Shown: positions 6,035 to 11,740 of the stretch, in pieces
Layout: each line of letters opens with the position of its first letter
Numbering within the stretch: the stretch's first letter is position 1
Source of the DNA: Sphingomonas sp.
Lineage (GTDB): Bacteria > Pseudomonadota > Alphaproteobacteria > Sphingomonadales > Sphingomonadaceae
DNA length: 11,740 bases
Direction of reading: 5' to 3'
Assembly (NCBI GenBank): GCA_025936675.1
Contig: JAICSX010000055.1
Span: 1 to 11,740 of the forward strand
Notes under the pieces: generated by a model
The model's input: the letters and a program-made list of their open reading frames with translations, nothing else
Told to the model about the DNA's origin: nothing
Database searches by the model: none
Translations under genes and position numbers: made by a program

Positions 6035-6622
6035 CTAGCGGTTGTAGCCGCCGTAGGCGGGGCGGACCCGAAGCCCGGTGACCGCGCCGTTGTAGTCGAC
6101 GTTGCAGCGGAAGCTGAGCTGACTCTGGCCATAGCCCTGGTTGCCGTAGCCGCCGTAGCCGCCGGTGCTCATCAGGCCGCTGACCCGAAGCCCGTTCGAT
6201 CGCCGCTCGACGCTCGTGATCGAGGTTACGCGCGCGGAGCCGTAAGCGCGATTGTAGCCGTTGCCGTAGCCGCCGCCATATTGGCCGGCCTGCGCCATCG
6301 CCGCCTGGGCGCAGCGCCGCACCGCCTGCCGGTCTGTGACGTTGTAGCGGTTGCCGAGCAGCTGATCGATGATGTCGGTGACCGGGTTGCCGGTATAGCC
6401 CTGCCCATAGTTCTGGCCATATTGCTGGCCGTAGCCATAGGGCTGCTGATAGCCCTGGTAGTTCTGCGGATATTGCTGCGGATAGGTCTGCTGATTCGGG
6501 TAGGTCTGCTGGTAGGGATAGGTCTGCGGATAGGTCTGCTGCGGATAATATTGCGCCGCGGCCGGAGCGGCGGCGATGCCGGCGACCGCGGCGGCGCCGA
6601 GCAATCTGTTGAGGCTGATCAT
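6035..6622 (-). CDS. Secreted Gln/Tyr/Pro-rich low-complexity protein, 195 aa
   Basis: Residues 1-23 form a signal peptide (MISLNRLLGAAAVAGIAAAPAAA, cut before QYY). Residues about 24-75 are a low-complexity run of YPQQTYPQ-like and QQYGQNYGQG units. Next comes a short folded-looking part (PVTDIIDQLLGNRYNVTDRQAVRRCAQAAMAQ), a Gly/Tyr/Asn stretch, and a C-terminal part with strands (ARVTSITSVERRSNGLRVSGL, LSFRCNVDYNGAVTGLRVRP). The two Cys, one in RRCAQA and one in SFRCNV, may form a disulfide. The ATG is preceded by GGAAGAG. I recall similar exported proteins with the SFRCNVDYNGxVxxLRV ending in sphingomonads. An envelope or extracellular location is likely; the role is unknown. Confidence 0.8.
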   Translation of the reverse strand: MISLNRLLGAAAVAGIAAAPAAAQYYPQQTYPQTYPYQQTYPNQQTYPQQYPQNYQGYQQPYGYGQQYGQNYGQGYTGNPVTDIIDQLLGNRYNVTDRQAVRRCAQAAMAQAGQYGGGYGNGYNRAYGSARVTSITSVERRSNGLRVSGLMSTGGYGGYGNQGYGQSQLSFRCNVDYNGAVTGLRVRPAYGGYNR

Positions 6623-6709
6623 GGTGCTCTTCCTTCGTTTCTCCGGGAAATCCGGAGGAGTTCGAACAGCAGAACGCGCAGCCGACGCAAACGGGCGCAG
6701 GGCGCCGTG

Positions 6710-6925
6710 CTAGAGCGGGTCGAGGACGACGAGCTGGGCCTCCTTCTTACCGCAGCGGCAGCATTTGAGGCGCTTCTTATACTCTTCGATGGGGGTCCGT
6801 CCGAACGCCTGGTAGACGGACAAGGCGGAGACCGTCCGCGTCGCATAGCAATGGCCGCAGTCGATCCGGAGCGAGCACCCGAAGCGGATGAGGTCGCCGG
6901 CCGAGTCGATCTTCTTGAAGGACAT
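6710..6925 (-). CDS. Small zinc-ribbon-like protein, 71 aa, with LexA-type box upstream
   Basis: The sequence has two CxxC pairs (DCGHC, Cys 23/26; CCRCG, Cys 55 or 56/58) about 29 residues apart, as in a split zinc ribbon. The N-terminal MSFKKIDSAGDLIRFGCSLRI precedes the first pair and QLVVLDPL ends the protein. I recall small sphingomonad proteins of this shape (AGDLxRFGCSL...RLKCxRCGxKEAxL) without assigned function. The ATG at 6925 has GGGGGA directly upstream. A GTTC-N7-GTTC element ends 21 bases before the start codon, so SOS control by LexA is a plausible inference. A copy of the last eight codons occurs as a remnant near 7768. Confidence 0.75.
   Translation of the reverse strand: MSFKKIDSAGDLIRFGCSLRIDCGHCYATRTVSALSVYQAFGRTPIEEYKKRLKCCRCGKKEAQLVVLDPL
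6714..6741 (+). repeat. 28-bp direct repeat, copy 1 (coding tail of the zinc-ribbon gene)
   Basis: This stretch is identical to 7768-7795 at 27 of 28 positions, including 24 in a row. It is the 3' end of the 6710-6925 gene and codes, on the minus strand, for QLVVLDPL. Confidence 0.8.
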
Positions 6926-6945
6926 TCCCCCGCTTAGGAGCGTTG

Positions 6946-6960
6946 GAACATAAAGGGAAC
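6946..6960 (-). promoter_or_regulatory. Putative LexA (SOS) box, GTTC-N7-GTTC
   Basis: On the minus strand the sequence is GTTCCCTTTATGTTC, an exact match to the GTTC-N7-GTTC consensus described for LexA in alphaproteobacteria, with the usual AT-rich centre. It points toward the 71-aa zinc-ribbon gene, whose ATG is at 6925. The consensus fixes eight bases, so by simple arithmetic a random match is expected about once per 33 kb over both strands. Placement in a promoter region makes it more credible. Confidence 0.6.
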
Positions 6961-7040
6961 ATGGCGAAGATCGCCGGGCGCATCGGGAAACGGGCGCCGC
7001 GCGGACCTGGCCCGCGTGACGCCCGAAATAGTCGGCGTGC

Positions 7041-7379
7041 TTAATGGCCGCGCTTCTGGTTCAGCTTCTGGCTGATGATGTTCTGGGCGAGCGCCTTCGA
7101 GCCGCTCTTGGCGGTGCACGGCGCAGCGCCAGCCGCTTGCTTGGCGAGCACCGCGGCGCTGACGTTGCAGACGTTCGCCGCTACGCCGATCGGCACGTTG
7201 ACGGTCACCGGAACGCCGAGGTTGTTGAGCGCCGAGATCTGGTCGCTGTTGAGGAAGTTGTTGAGGATGCTGACGTCCTGGACGTTGACGGCGACGAGGC
7301 CGTTCCCACTTCCGGTGTTGACCTGCGCGAGGGCAGGGGTGGCCGTCAAAGCGACGGCGGCAAGCAACAGTTTACGCAT
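7041..7379 (-). CDS. Small secreted protein, 112 aa, faintly chaplin-like
   Basis: The ATG at 7379 is chosen because GGAG lies about ten bases upstream and the protein then begins with a clear signal peptide (MRKLLLAAVALTATPALA, cut before QVNTG). The frame is open further upstream, but that part looks non-coding. The mature part is about 94 residues: VQDVSILNNFLNSDQISALNNLG, then VPVTVNVPIGVAANVCNVSAAVLA, then AAPCTAKSGSKALAQNIIS. The VpV...N.C..S..V......C pattern with two Cys 16 residues apart recalls the hydrophobic core of actinobacterial chaplins, which assemble on cell surfaces. This resemblance is weak and may be convergent. The family is otherwise unknown to me. Confidence 0.7.
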   Translation of the reverse strand: MRKLLLAAVALTATPALAQVNTGSGNGLVAVNVQDVSILNNFLNSDQISALNNLGVPVTVNVPIGVAANVCNVSAAVLAKQAAGAAPCTAKSGSKALAQNIISQKLNQKRGH

Positions 7380-7638
7380 CACATTTCTCCATTTGCTCTT
7401 ACGAAAACGAGGGCGCGTGCCAGTTGCTTGCTGGGGCGCACCCTTTCCATCCGCCGAATTCAGGCGGCGTCGGGGTGCAAAACGCACGTAAGCCGTTGTT
7501 TTTCCACGATAGCGGCGGACAGAGCCGATGAAGAGGTGTGCCGGGCCGGACAAAGGGGCGGCATGTGAGCCCCGACGAAGACTAGCTGCGCGCTTCAGTT
7601 TCGGCTGCAGCGGGAGCGGCTGCGCTGTCAGCATCGTT

Positions 7639-7691
7639 CGAAGTGGAGTGCGATGCGTGAAAACGGGGCTCCTTCCACTTCCTCCACTTCG
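7639..7691. repeat. Perfect 10-bp inverted repeat
   Basis: CGAAGTGGAG (7639-7648) pairs with CTCCACTTCG (7682-7691) across 33 bases. TCCACTTC occurs twice in tandem on the right side (7674-7681 and 7683-7690), so two registers are possible. There is no T-tract to make it a terminator. Confidence 0.45.
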
Positions 7692-7724
7692 TGACCTTCG
7701 GGGAGAAGGAATGCCATCGACAAG

Positions 7725-7755
7725 CTTAGGGCACAAAAGGGATGCTGTAGGACAG
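7725..7755 (+). repeat. 31-bp dispersed repeat, copy 2
   Basis: This is the partner of 4552-4582, with 26 of 31 identical positions and the same TGCTGTAGGACAG end. Here it is not enclosed by the 12-bp inverted repeat seen around copy 1. Confidence 0.65.
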
Positions 7756-7763
7756 AGAAATTT

Positions 7764-7805
7764 TCACAGCGGGTCGAGGACGACGAGCTGGACCTGAACA
7801 TCGAT
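7764..7805 (-). pseudogene. Remnant of the tail of a zinc-ribbon gene paralogue
   Basis: On the minus strand the frame reads IDVQVQLVVLDPL followed by TGA (7764-7766). QLVVLDPL and the position of the stop are the same as in the intact 6710-6925 gene. No Cys pairs or other part of the gene are found upstream, where the end of the 7823-8314 gene lies instead. It looks like the last codons of a duplicated or recombined copy. Confidence 0.5.
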
Positions 7806-7822
7806 GCCAGCGCGTCGAGACC

Positions 7823-8314
7823 CTATTTCTTCGGTTCGGGCGCGAGCATCTCATGGAGCATGCGCCACTGGCCGTCGGGGTCCTTTCGCCAAATCATGAC
7901 TCCGCGGACGCGGCCGACGGGGCGCGCCTCAGCGCCCTTGCCGACGGCATAGCCGCCGCGGACCTGCACGTAGGCGAGATTGCCCTGGATCTCGGTGCGC
8001 ACCGGCTCGATCGACACGCTCGACAACGCCGGAAGCTGGCGCGCGAACTCGGTCAGCGCGGAGCGGCCGGACACCGGATCGTCCGTGCCCTCCTGGAACA
8101 CGGCATCCTCGGTATAGTCCTGGACCCAGGCCAGCCGGTCGTCGCCCTGAAGGTCGGCGATGAGGTGCGCCTCGGCGGCGCGCAGCTCGGCGACGGCGGC
8201 GCGGTCGGACGCTCCGAGCATGGAGTGGCCGTGATGCGCGGCGGGCGGGGCGGGCGCGGGCGGTGGCGGGGCAGTCGAAGCGGCGAGCAGCGCCAGCGCG
8301 GCAAGAGCGATCAT
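7823..8314 (-). CDS. Exported SnoaL/DUF4440-like (NTF2-fold) protein, 163 aa
   Basis: A short signal peptide (MIALAALALLAASTA) and a Pro/Ala/His linker precede an NTF2-like domain from about residue 36. It has the long first helix AVAELRAAEAHLIADLQGDDRLAWVQDYTEDAVFQEGTDDPVSGRSAL, the typical YTEDAVFxxG turn, and strands IQGNLAYVQVRGGYAV and GVMIWRKDPDGQWRMLHEML. DUF4440/SnoaL proteins have a cone-shaped pocket and include isomerases and binding proteins; nothing here fixes the ligand. AGGGGGA lies seven bases before the ATG at 8314. Two His pairs near the N-terminus (AHHGHSM) could bind metal, but this is speculation. Confidence 0.8.
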   Translation of the reverse strand: MIALAALALLAASTAPPPPAPAPPAAHHGHSMLGASDRAAVAELRAAEAHLIADLQGDDRLAWVQDYTEDAVFQEGTDDPVSGRSALTEFARQLPALSSVSIEPVRTEIQGNLAYVQVRGGYAVGKGAEARPVGRVRGVMIWRKDPDGQWRMLHEMLAPEPKK

Positions 8315-8415
8315 GATGTGTCCCCCTTTACCGCCGAGCCTATGCGATAAGCGACGCTACGTCACGAGGGGCCGCGCCGCGCCGCAGGCGGTGCACTAAT
8401 ATCGCGCTGCTGGCC

Positions 8416-8478
8416 GTGCTGATCCTGCTCTTCGGCTACACGGCGGTAATGAGCTTCATCCAGCCGCCGCCGCTTTAG
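8416..8478 (+). CDS. Possible tiny membrane peptide or gene remnant
   Basis: The frame encodes VLILLFGYTAVMSFIQPPPL and extends upstream as TNIALLA without any ATG, GTG or TTG until the GTG at 8416. The hydrophobic stretch with a Pro-rich end looks like a membrane-protein tail. No Shine-Dalgarno is seen before the GTG (20 codons). It could be the degraded end of a small membrane protein gene, or chance. Confidence 0.25.
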   Translation: MLILLFGYTAVMSFIQPPPL

Positions 8479-8522
8479 CCGAGCGCCCGAGCACCATCTT
8501 GCCGCGCGTCAATTTCGCCGCG

Positions 8523-8552
8523 TTAAACATTCATTTAATTTGCAAATTTAGC
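8523..8552. promoter_or_regulatory. AT-rich block with 12-bp perfect palindrome
   Basis: In an otherwise GC-rich region this stretch is mostly A and T. AATTTGCAAATT (8537-8548) is a perfect palindrome, and TTAA-N8-TTAA (8523-8538) lies beside it, one base off the CtrA spacing. It is 63 to 92 bases upstream of the ATG at 8615, suitable for the promoter or operator of that gene. Confidence 0.4.
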
Positions 8553-8614
8553 AACTTGAGTCAGTCTCTTGGAGCGCTCGTGCTCGGGGAGCGAGTCGCA
8601 TAGGGGGAATTCAC

Positions 8615-9340
8615 ATGGCGTACTTCATTCTGGCGCTGGCCGCCGCACAAGCTGCTGCAACGCCCGCCGTCGTTCAGACTGCACCACAAGCAACGATCAA
8701 AGCTGCGCCCGCGCCGGCCGCGCCGCAGGCACCGATGCAAGCCGCTCCTGCAGCCGCCATCGCACCTGCAGCGCCAGTGGCGGCAATCATCAGCCCGTCC
8801 ACGCAGAACGTGCTCCGCGCAGGCGTCGAAGTCCCGCTGCGGATGGAAGAGGCGCTCGATTCAAACAACAAAACCGTTCGCGAAGGCAATCAATTCCGCA
8901 TGTCCGTCGCTCAGAACGTCATGCTCGGGAACATGGTCGTCATTCCGGCGGGAAGCCCGGCGACGGGCGAGATCACTGACATTCGCCGCAAGGGCATGTG
9001 GGGCAAGTCAGGCCGCATCACCGCGCGCGTCCTCAGCGTCCGCGTCGGCGACCGGCTGATCCGCCTCACCGGCAATTTCGACGACAAGGGCGTCACCGGC
9101 ACCGCCGGCGTGGTCGCGGCGATCGCCTTCGTTCCGATTGCCGGCTTCTTCATGACCGGCACCAGCGCCAAGATCCCTGCGGGCGCGGGCGTGAAGGCGT
9201 TCCTGGATGAGGATTTGACGGTTGCTGCGCCGCCGCCTCCGGCGCCTGTCGTGGTGCCAGCTCCGGCGAGTGCTGTCGCAACGGCTCCGTCAGCGCCGGT
9301 TACTGCTACAGCTGCGGCGGCTTCGGCGCAGCAGCACTAA
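8615..9340 (+). CDS. Exported Pro/Ala-rich protein with VirB10/TrbI-like core, 241 aa
   Basis: AGGGGGA lies six bases before the ATG. The N-terminus (MAYFILALAAAQAAATPA) is signal-like, followed by a Pro/Ala/Gln-rich linker to about residue 60. The core (about 65-200) begins LRAGVEVPLRMEEALDS and continues with VREGNQFRMSVAQNVMLGNMVVIPAGSPATGEITDIRRKG and IRLTGNFDDKGVTGTAG. This is the strand and G-turn pattern of the VirB10/TraB/TrbI beta-barrel domain, in which AGT-type motifs, PAGS and GEI recur. A hydrophobic stretch (GVVAAIAFVPIAGFFMTG) and a Pro/Ala/Val tail follow. I recall close sphingomonad homologues of unknown role. No other secretion-system gene is present, so a conjugation role is not implied. 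Confidence 0.75.
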   Translation: MAYFILALAAAQAAATPAVVQTAPQATIKAAPAPAAPQAPMQAAPAAAIAPAAPVAAIISPSTQNVLRAGVEVPLRMEEALDSNNKTVREGNQFRMSVAQNVMLGNMVVIPAGSPATGEITDIRRKGMWGKSGRITARVLSVRVGDRLIRLTGNFDDKGVTGTAGVVAAIAFVPIAGFFMTGTSAKIPAGAGVKAFLDEDLTVAAPPPPAPVVVPAPASAVATAPSAPVTATAAAASAQQH

Positions 9341-9354
9341 GTTCGAGGGGAGAG

Positions 9355-9388
9355 AGGCAGCGCGAGCGATTGTGCTGCCTTCCTTTTT
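9355..9388 (+). terminator. Rho-independent terminator of the 8615-9340 gene
   Basis: AGGCAGC (9355-9361) pairs with GCTGCCT (9374-9380) around a 12-base loop. TCC and five T's (9384-9388) follow, 15 bases after the stop codon. Confidence 0.6.
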
Positions 9389-9484
9389 CGGGCATGCTGG
9401 CCCGAGTGGGTCCTTCAGCGCGCAGCCTTAGCGTGAACATTTATCGGCCTTACACTCTGCGCATTATCAGCCCGCACGGCGCAG

Positions 9485-10507
9485 CTAGATAAGCACGAAC
9501 CGATATAATTGCGGGTGCTCTGCTGAGTCGGTCTCGATAGCTTCGAGGAGTTCCGCCCATTTCGTAGCGAAATCGTGTGATCGCTCGCGCCACTGCTTGT
9601 GATTGTTCACAAACTCATTTGCGACTTCTTCTCCGTCCTTGTGTGCAACTTCGAGAAATTGTGAATAGAGCCGTAGAATGTCTGAGACGCGTGCGGCTAA
9701 CGCCGCTTCTGCGATCGCGGGTTTCCAGAAGTCGTCTGAGCCAATTGCCTGCAGCCTCTCGGTCGGAGTGATCTCAACCATCGCACGAATGTCAGCTGGA
9801 CTAACCGTGCCACCGCGGGCGAATACCGATAAAAGATAAGCAATGGCCGAGTAGCAGGTTAGCATTCTGATATATTTTAGCTTAAATAGCTTAACCTTTG
9901 ACTTCGGATCGCTCTTCTTCCGATAATATTCATAGTTGACACAAAATGTCCTCCACATTCTCAGGATATCATTGAAGAGAAAAGCCGGGACGAATCCTTC
10001 TTTGTTGTCTTCGTAATCCCTAAAATAAGATTCGATTACAGCGCCTAACGCGATGTTGTAAATATCGTCACCCAAGAGCGGTCGGCTCTCTAGCAGCATT
10101 AGAAGACGACCAGTGAACGTGTTTTTCGAATCGTCTTCGGGCGATCCGAGATTTTTGGTGAAGTCGCTAATCGTATGGACGGCAAGGTATTTTCCCCCAC
10201 CATCAAATGGCGCTATGTCTTGTCGCTCGACCGCAGAAATTAAATGATATTTGAGTTTGATCTCATCGATACCGTCGATGGACCGCACCTCGATCTGTTC
10301 GCCGTCCTTCGTAACGGTTTCAGAGGTGACCACAATGAAGAGATCGAGATCGCTGTGCGCACCAGCCTCAAGCCTGCCAAAAGACCCAGTCGCATAGACG
10401 CATGCTCGGCCCGCGATTAGCCGGCCCGCGTCATCTAGATCTAATTTCAGTCGATCAAATCGACTCTGAGATTCTCTAGCCGCCGAATCCAGGTACGCTT
10501 CCGTCAC
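9485..10507 (-). CDS. Polymerase-beta-fold nucleotidyltransferase, 340 aa
   Basis: The N-terminal domain carries the nucleotidyltransferase signature GSFGRLEAGAHSDLDLFIV: Gly41-Ser42 and the metal-binding pair Asp53 and Asp55. The third carboxylate probably lies in the SIDGIDEIKL region. A large helical part follows with LLMLLESRPLLGDD, FLFNDILRMWRTFCVNYEYY and a Lys-rich helix (KKSDPKSKVKLFKLKY). These look like conserved helices of stand-alone nucleotidyltransferases distantly related to GlnD/GlnE-type enzymes. Such enzymes move a nucleotide from NTP to RNA, protein or small molecules; the target here is unknown. The GTG at 10507 is supported by GGAG about eight bases upstream, inside the exonuclease gene. 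The two genes overlap by 32 bases, implying translational coupling. The DNA is more AT-rich than the flanks. Confidence 0.85.
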   Translation of the reverse strand: MTEAYLDSAARESQSRFDRLKLDLDDAGRLIAGRACVYATGSFGRLEAGAHSDLDLFIVVTSETVTKDGEQIEVRSIDGIDEIKLKYHLISAVERQDIAPFDGGGKYLAVHTISDFTKNLGSPEDDSKNTFTGRLLMLLESRPLLGDDIYNIALGAVIESYFRDYEDNKEGFVPAFLFNDILRMWRTFCVNYEYYRKKSDPKSKVKLFKLKYIRMLTCYSAIAYLLSVFARGGTVSPADIRAMVEITPTERLQAIGSDDFWKPAIAEAALAARVSDILRLYSQFLEVAHKDGEEVANEFVNNHKQWRERSHDFATKWAELLEAIETDSAEHPQLYRFVLI

Positions 10508-11174
10508 TTACCGACTCCATCATGAAGATGTTCGAAAAAATCTCAGCCTGTTCCACCGCATCATCCAGCGCATGATGCGTATGGGCAAACTGTGACCGAA
10601 CAGCCTCCGGGATTCGGCTTCTGCCGGAATTGCTGACCATCCTTCCAAGTTTAACAGCAATCGCTGTCTTGATGTCAAACCCTCTCGAATGTCCGAATGG
10701 TGAACCGTGTTCAGAGAAGTTTACGAAATACCAATGAAGCCAAGACCAGTCGAAGCTCAATGGATAGGCCACGATAACTGGAGAACCCATCCCAGCCATG
10801 TCATCAACCCACTTGGCTGCAGCAGTCATGGCGGCGACTGGTTCTTGACCGTGGGCGGCTAGATAAATGCGGTCTAAACCATTTACGTCTAATGCTTCCT
10901 TTTCAAACCGGTCCGAGATCGGCTTTAGTTCTGCATAAAATGCTCGTTCGTAAGTGGGCGGCTTGTAAAACGTCCTTCCGTCATAGGCACCCGCATAGAC
11001 GAGAGCGAAGGACAACATCGAGAATGGACCTGGAATAGACCCATCTGTTTCAACATCTGCTGAGAAGTAGACATCCAGTCCGTGAGGAGCGCCTTCCGGA
11101 TACCCGACGACAAGTCGTCGACCGCGAGTGCTCTTGGAGCTGCCCTTCTTTGCCACAGCTTCAGTCTGCACCAA
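10476..11174 (-). CDS. DEDDh-type 3'-5' exonuclease, 232 aa
   Basis: Three exonuclease motifs are visible: SADVETDG (Asp40, Glu42), AYPLSFDWSWL (Asp142) and HTHHALDDAVEQAEIF (His200, Asp205). These are the complete acid set plus the His of the DEDDh branch of the DnaQ/RNase T superfamily. Members degrade RNA or DNA from the 3' end with two metal ions. The PGPFSMLSFALVYAG segment after ExoI matches proteins I recall annotated as 3'-5' exoribonuclease. A basic N-terminal tail (about residues 9-20: KKGSSKSTRGRR) may bind nucleic acid. The start is TTG 11174 with GAGG six bases before; GTG 11171 is equally possible. TTGACA on the minus strand (11244-11239) is a good -35-like hexamer with a poor -10. 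It is the first gene of a two-gene operon. Confidence 0.85.
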   Translation of the reverse strand: MVQTEAVAKKGSSKSTRGRRLVVGYPEGAPHGLDVYFSADVETDGSIPGPFSMLSFALVYAGAYDGRTFYKPPTYERAFYAELKPISDRFEKEALDVNGLDRIYLAAHGQEPVAAMTAAAKWVDDMAGMGSPVIVAYPLSFDWSWLHWYFVNFSEHGSPFGHSRGFDIKTAIAVKLGRMVSNSGRSRIPEAVRSQFAHTHHALDDAVEQAEIFSNIFMMESVSDGSVPGFGG

Positions 11175-11259
11175 ACTCTGCCTCGAATTTAGACGTCATC
11201 ATTGACTTTCAGTGAACGAGTTGCACGCGACACTCAACTGTCAAACACGATCGACGAGT

Positions 11260-11740
<481 letters not shown>

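Larger units (their letters stand above)
7380..7822. other. 443-base spacer without a convincing gene
   Basis: Open frames cross this stretch on both strands, but none has coding character, a ribosome site and a natural N-terminus. It holds the leader of the 7041-7379 gene, small hairpins (GGGGC/GCCCC at 7555-7573), the inverted repeat at 7639-7691, and two unrelated repeat fragments at 7725-7755 and 7768-7795. The stretch CATCGACAAGCTTAGGGC at 7714-7731 looks like a degenerate copy of the TCGACAAGCTCAGGGC-type intergenic repeat that I recall as abundant in sphingomonads. Confidence 0.6.
8315..8614. other. 300-base divergent spacer
   Basis: This spacer lies between the minus-strand NTF2-like gene and the plus-strand gene at 8615. 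It contains a short hydrophobic open frame (see 8416-8478) and an AT-rich block at 8523-8552 with a perfect palindrome. GAGCGCTC (8572-8579) and nearby CGCTC/GAGCG pairs could form a hairpin in the 8615 leader. Confidence 0.6.

Noticed and set aside
6281..6937. 218-codon plus-strand frame with a hydrophobic run (IVLAILLAVAIGLLIALVV)
   Set aside because: The hydrophobic run is the antisense reading of the Gln/Tyr repeat codons, and the frame crosses two real minus-strand genes.
7380..7736. N-terminal extension of the 7041-7379 gene
   Set aside because: It would bury a clear signal peptide and Shine-Dalgarno inside the protein and has a composition of spacer DNA.
8523..8538. TTAA-N8-TTAA as a CtrA site
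   Set aside because: The spacing is eight, not seven, and the flanking bases do not match, so it is only noted as part of an AT-rich block.
9457..9484. CTGCGC...GCGCAG inverted repeat after the nucleotidyltransferase stop as a terminator
   Set aside because: The stem is only six pairs with a 16-base loop, and no T-tract follows on the minus strand.
9341..11259. Integrative element with attachment sites around the exonuclease/nucleotidyltransferase pair
   Set aside because: I found no integrase, tRNA gene or convincing flanking direct repeat; only base composition suggests transfer.

Overview
The window looks like a piece of an alphaproteobacterial chromosome, most likely a sphingomonad (Sphingomonas or a close relative). 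The evidence is high GC with many C/G third positions, frequent GTG/TTG starts, several small proteins of types I associate with Sphingomonadales, and a GTTC-N7-GTTC element of the alphaproteobacterial LexA type. This assignment comes from recognition, not from a database search. I see no tRNA, rRNA, CRISPR array, insertion sequence or origin.

Layout. 1-1254 is the 3' part of a biotin-dependent carboxylase alpha subunit, best matched to methylcrotonoyl-CoA carboxylase (leucine catabolism). It is followed on the same strand by an unknown 214-residue protein and a 67-residue acidic protein. 2253-3713 holds a glutathione S-transferase-like gene flanked by two small paralogous genes (2253-2462 minus, 3473-3667 plus) and two copies of a 50-bp intergenic repeat. 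3710-5220 is a divergent pair: a zinc-ribbon/membrane/OB-fold protein (minus) and a six-helix membrane protein (plus). They are separated by a structured spacer with a perfect 12-bp inverted repeat that abuts the ribosome binding site of the plus-strand gene. 5234-8314 is a run of minus-strand genes for envelope or unknown proteins: a single-pass membrane protein, a Gln/Tyr-rich secreted protein, a small Cys-rich zinc-binding protein with a LexA-type box just upstream, a small secreted protein with faint chaplin-like character, and a SnoaL/DUF4440-like exported protein. 8615-9340 is a Pro/Ala-rich exported protein with a VirB10/TrbI-like core, closed by a probable rho-independent terminator.

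9485-11174 is the accessory part of the window. It is visibly more AT-rich, with two overlapping minus-strand genes: a DEDDh-type 3'-5' exonuclease and, translationally coupled to it, a polymerase-beta-fold nucleotidyltransferase. An enzyme that can add nucleotides is thus paired with one that can remove them, inserted beside the 3' end of uvrA (11260-11740, minus, partial). This pair is the best candidate here for an undescribed system. Other leads are the LexA box on the small zinc protein gene, the structured leader at 4504-4626, and the dispersed repeats at 2537/3664, 4552/7725 and 6714/7768.
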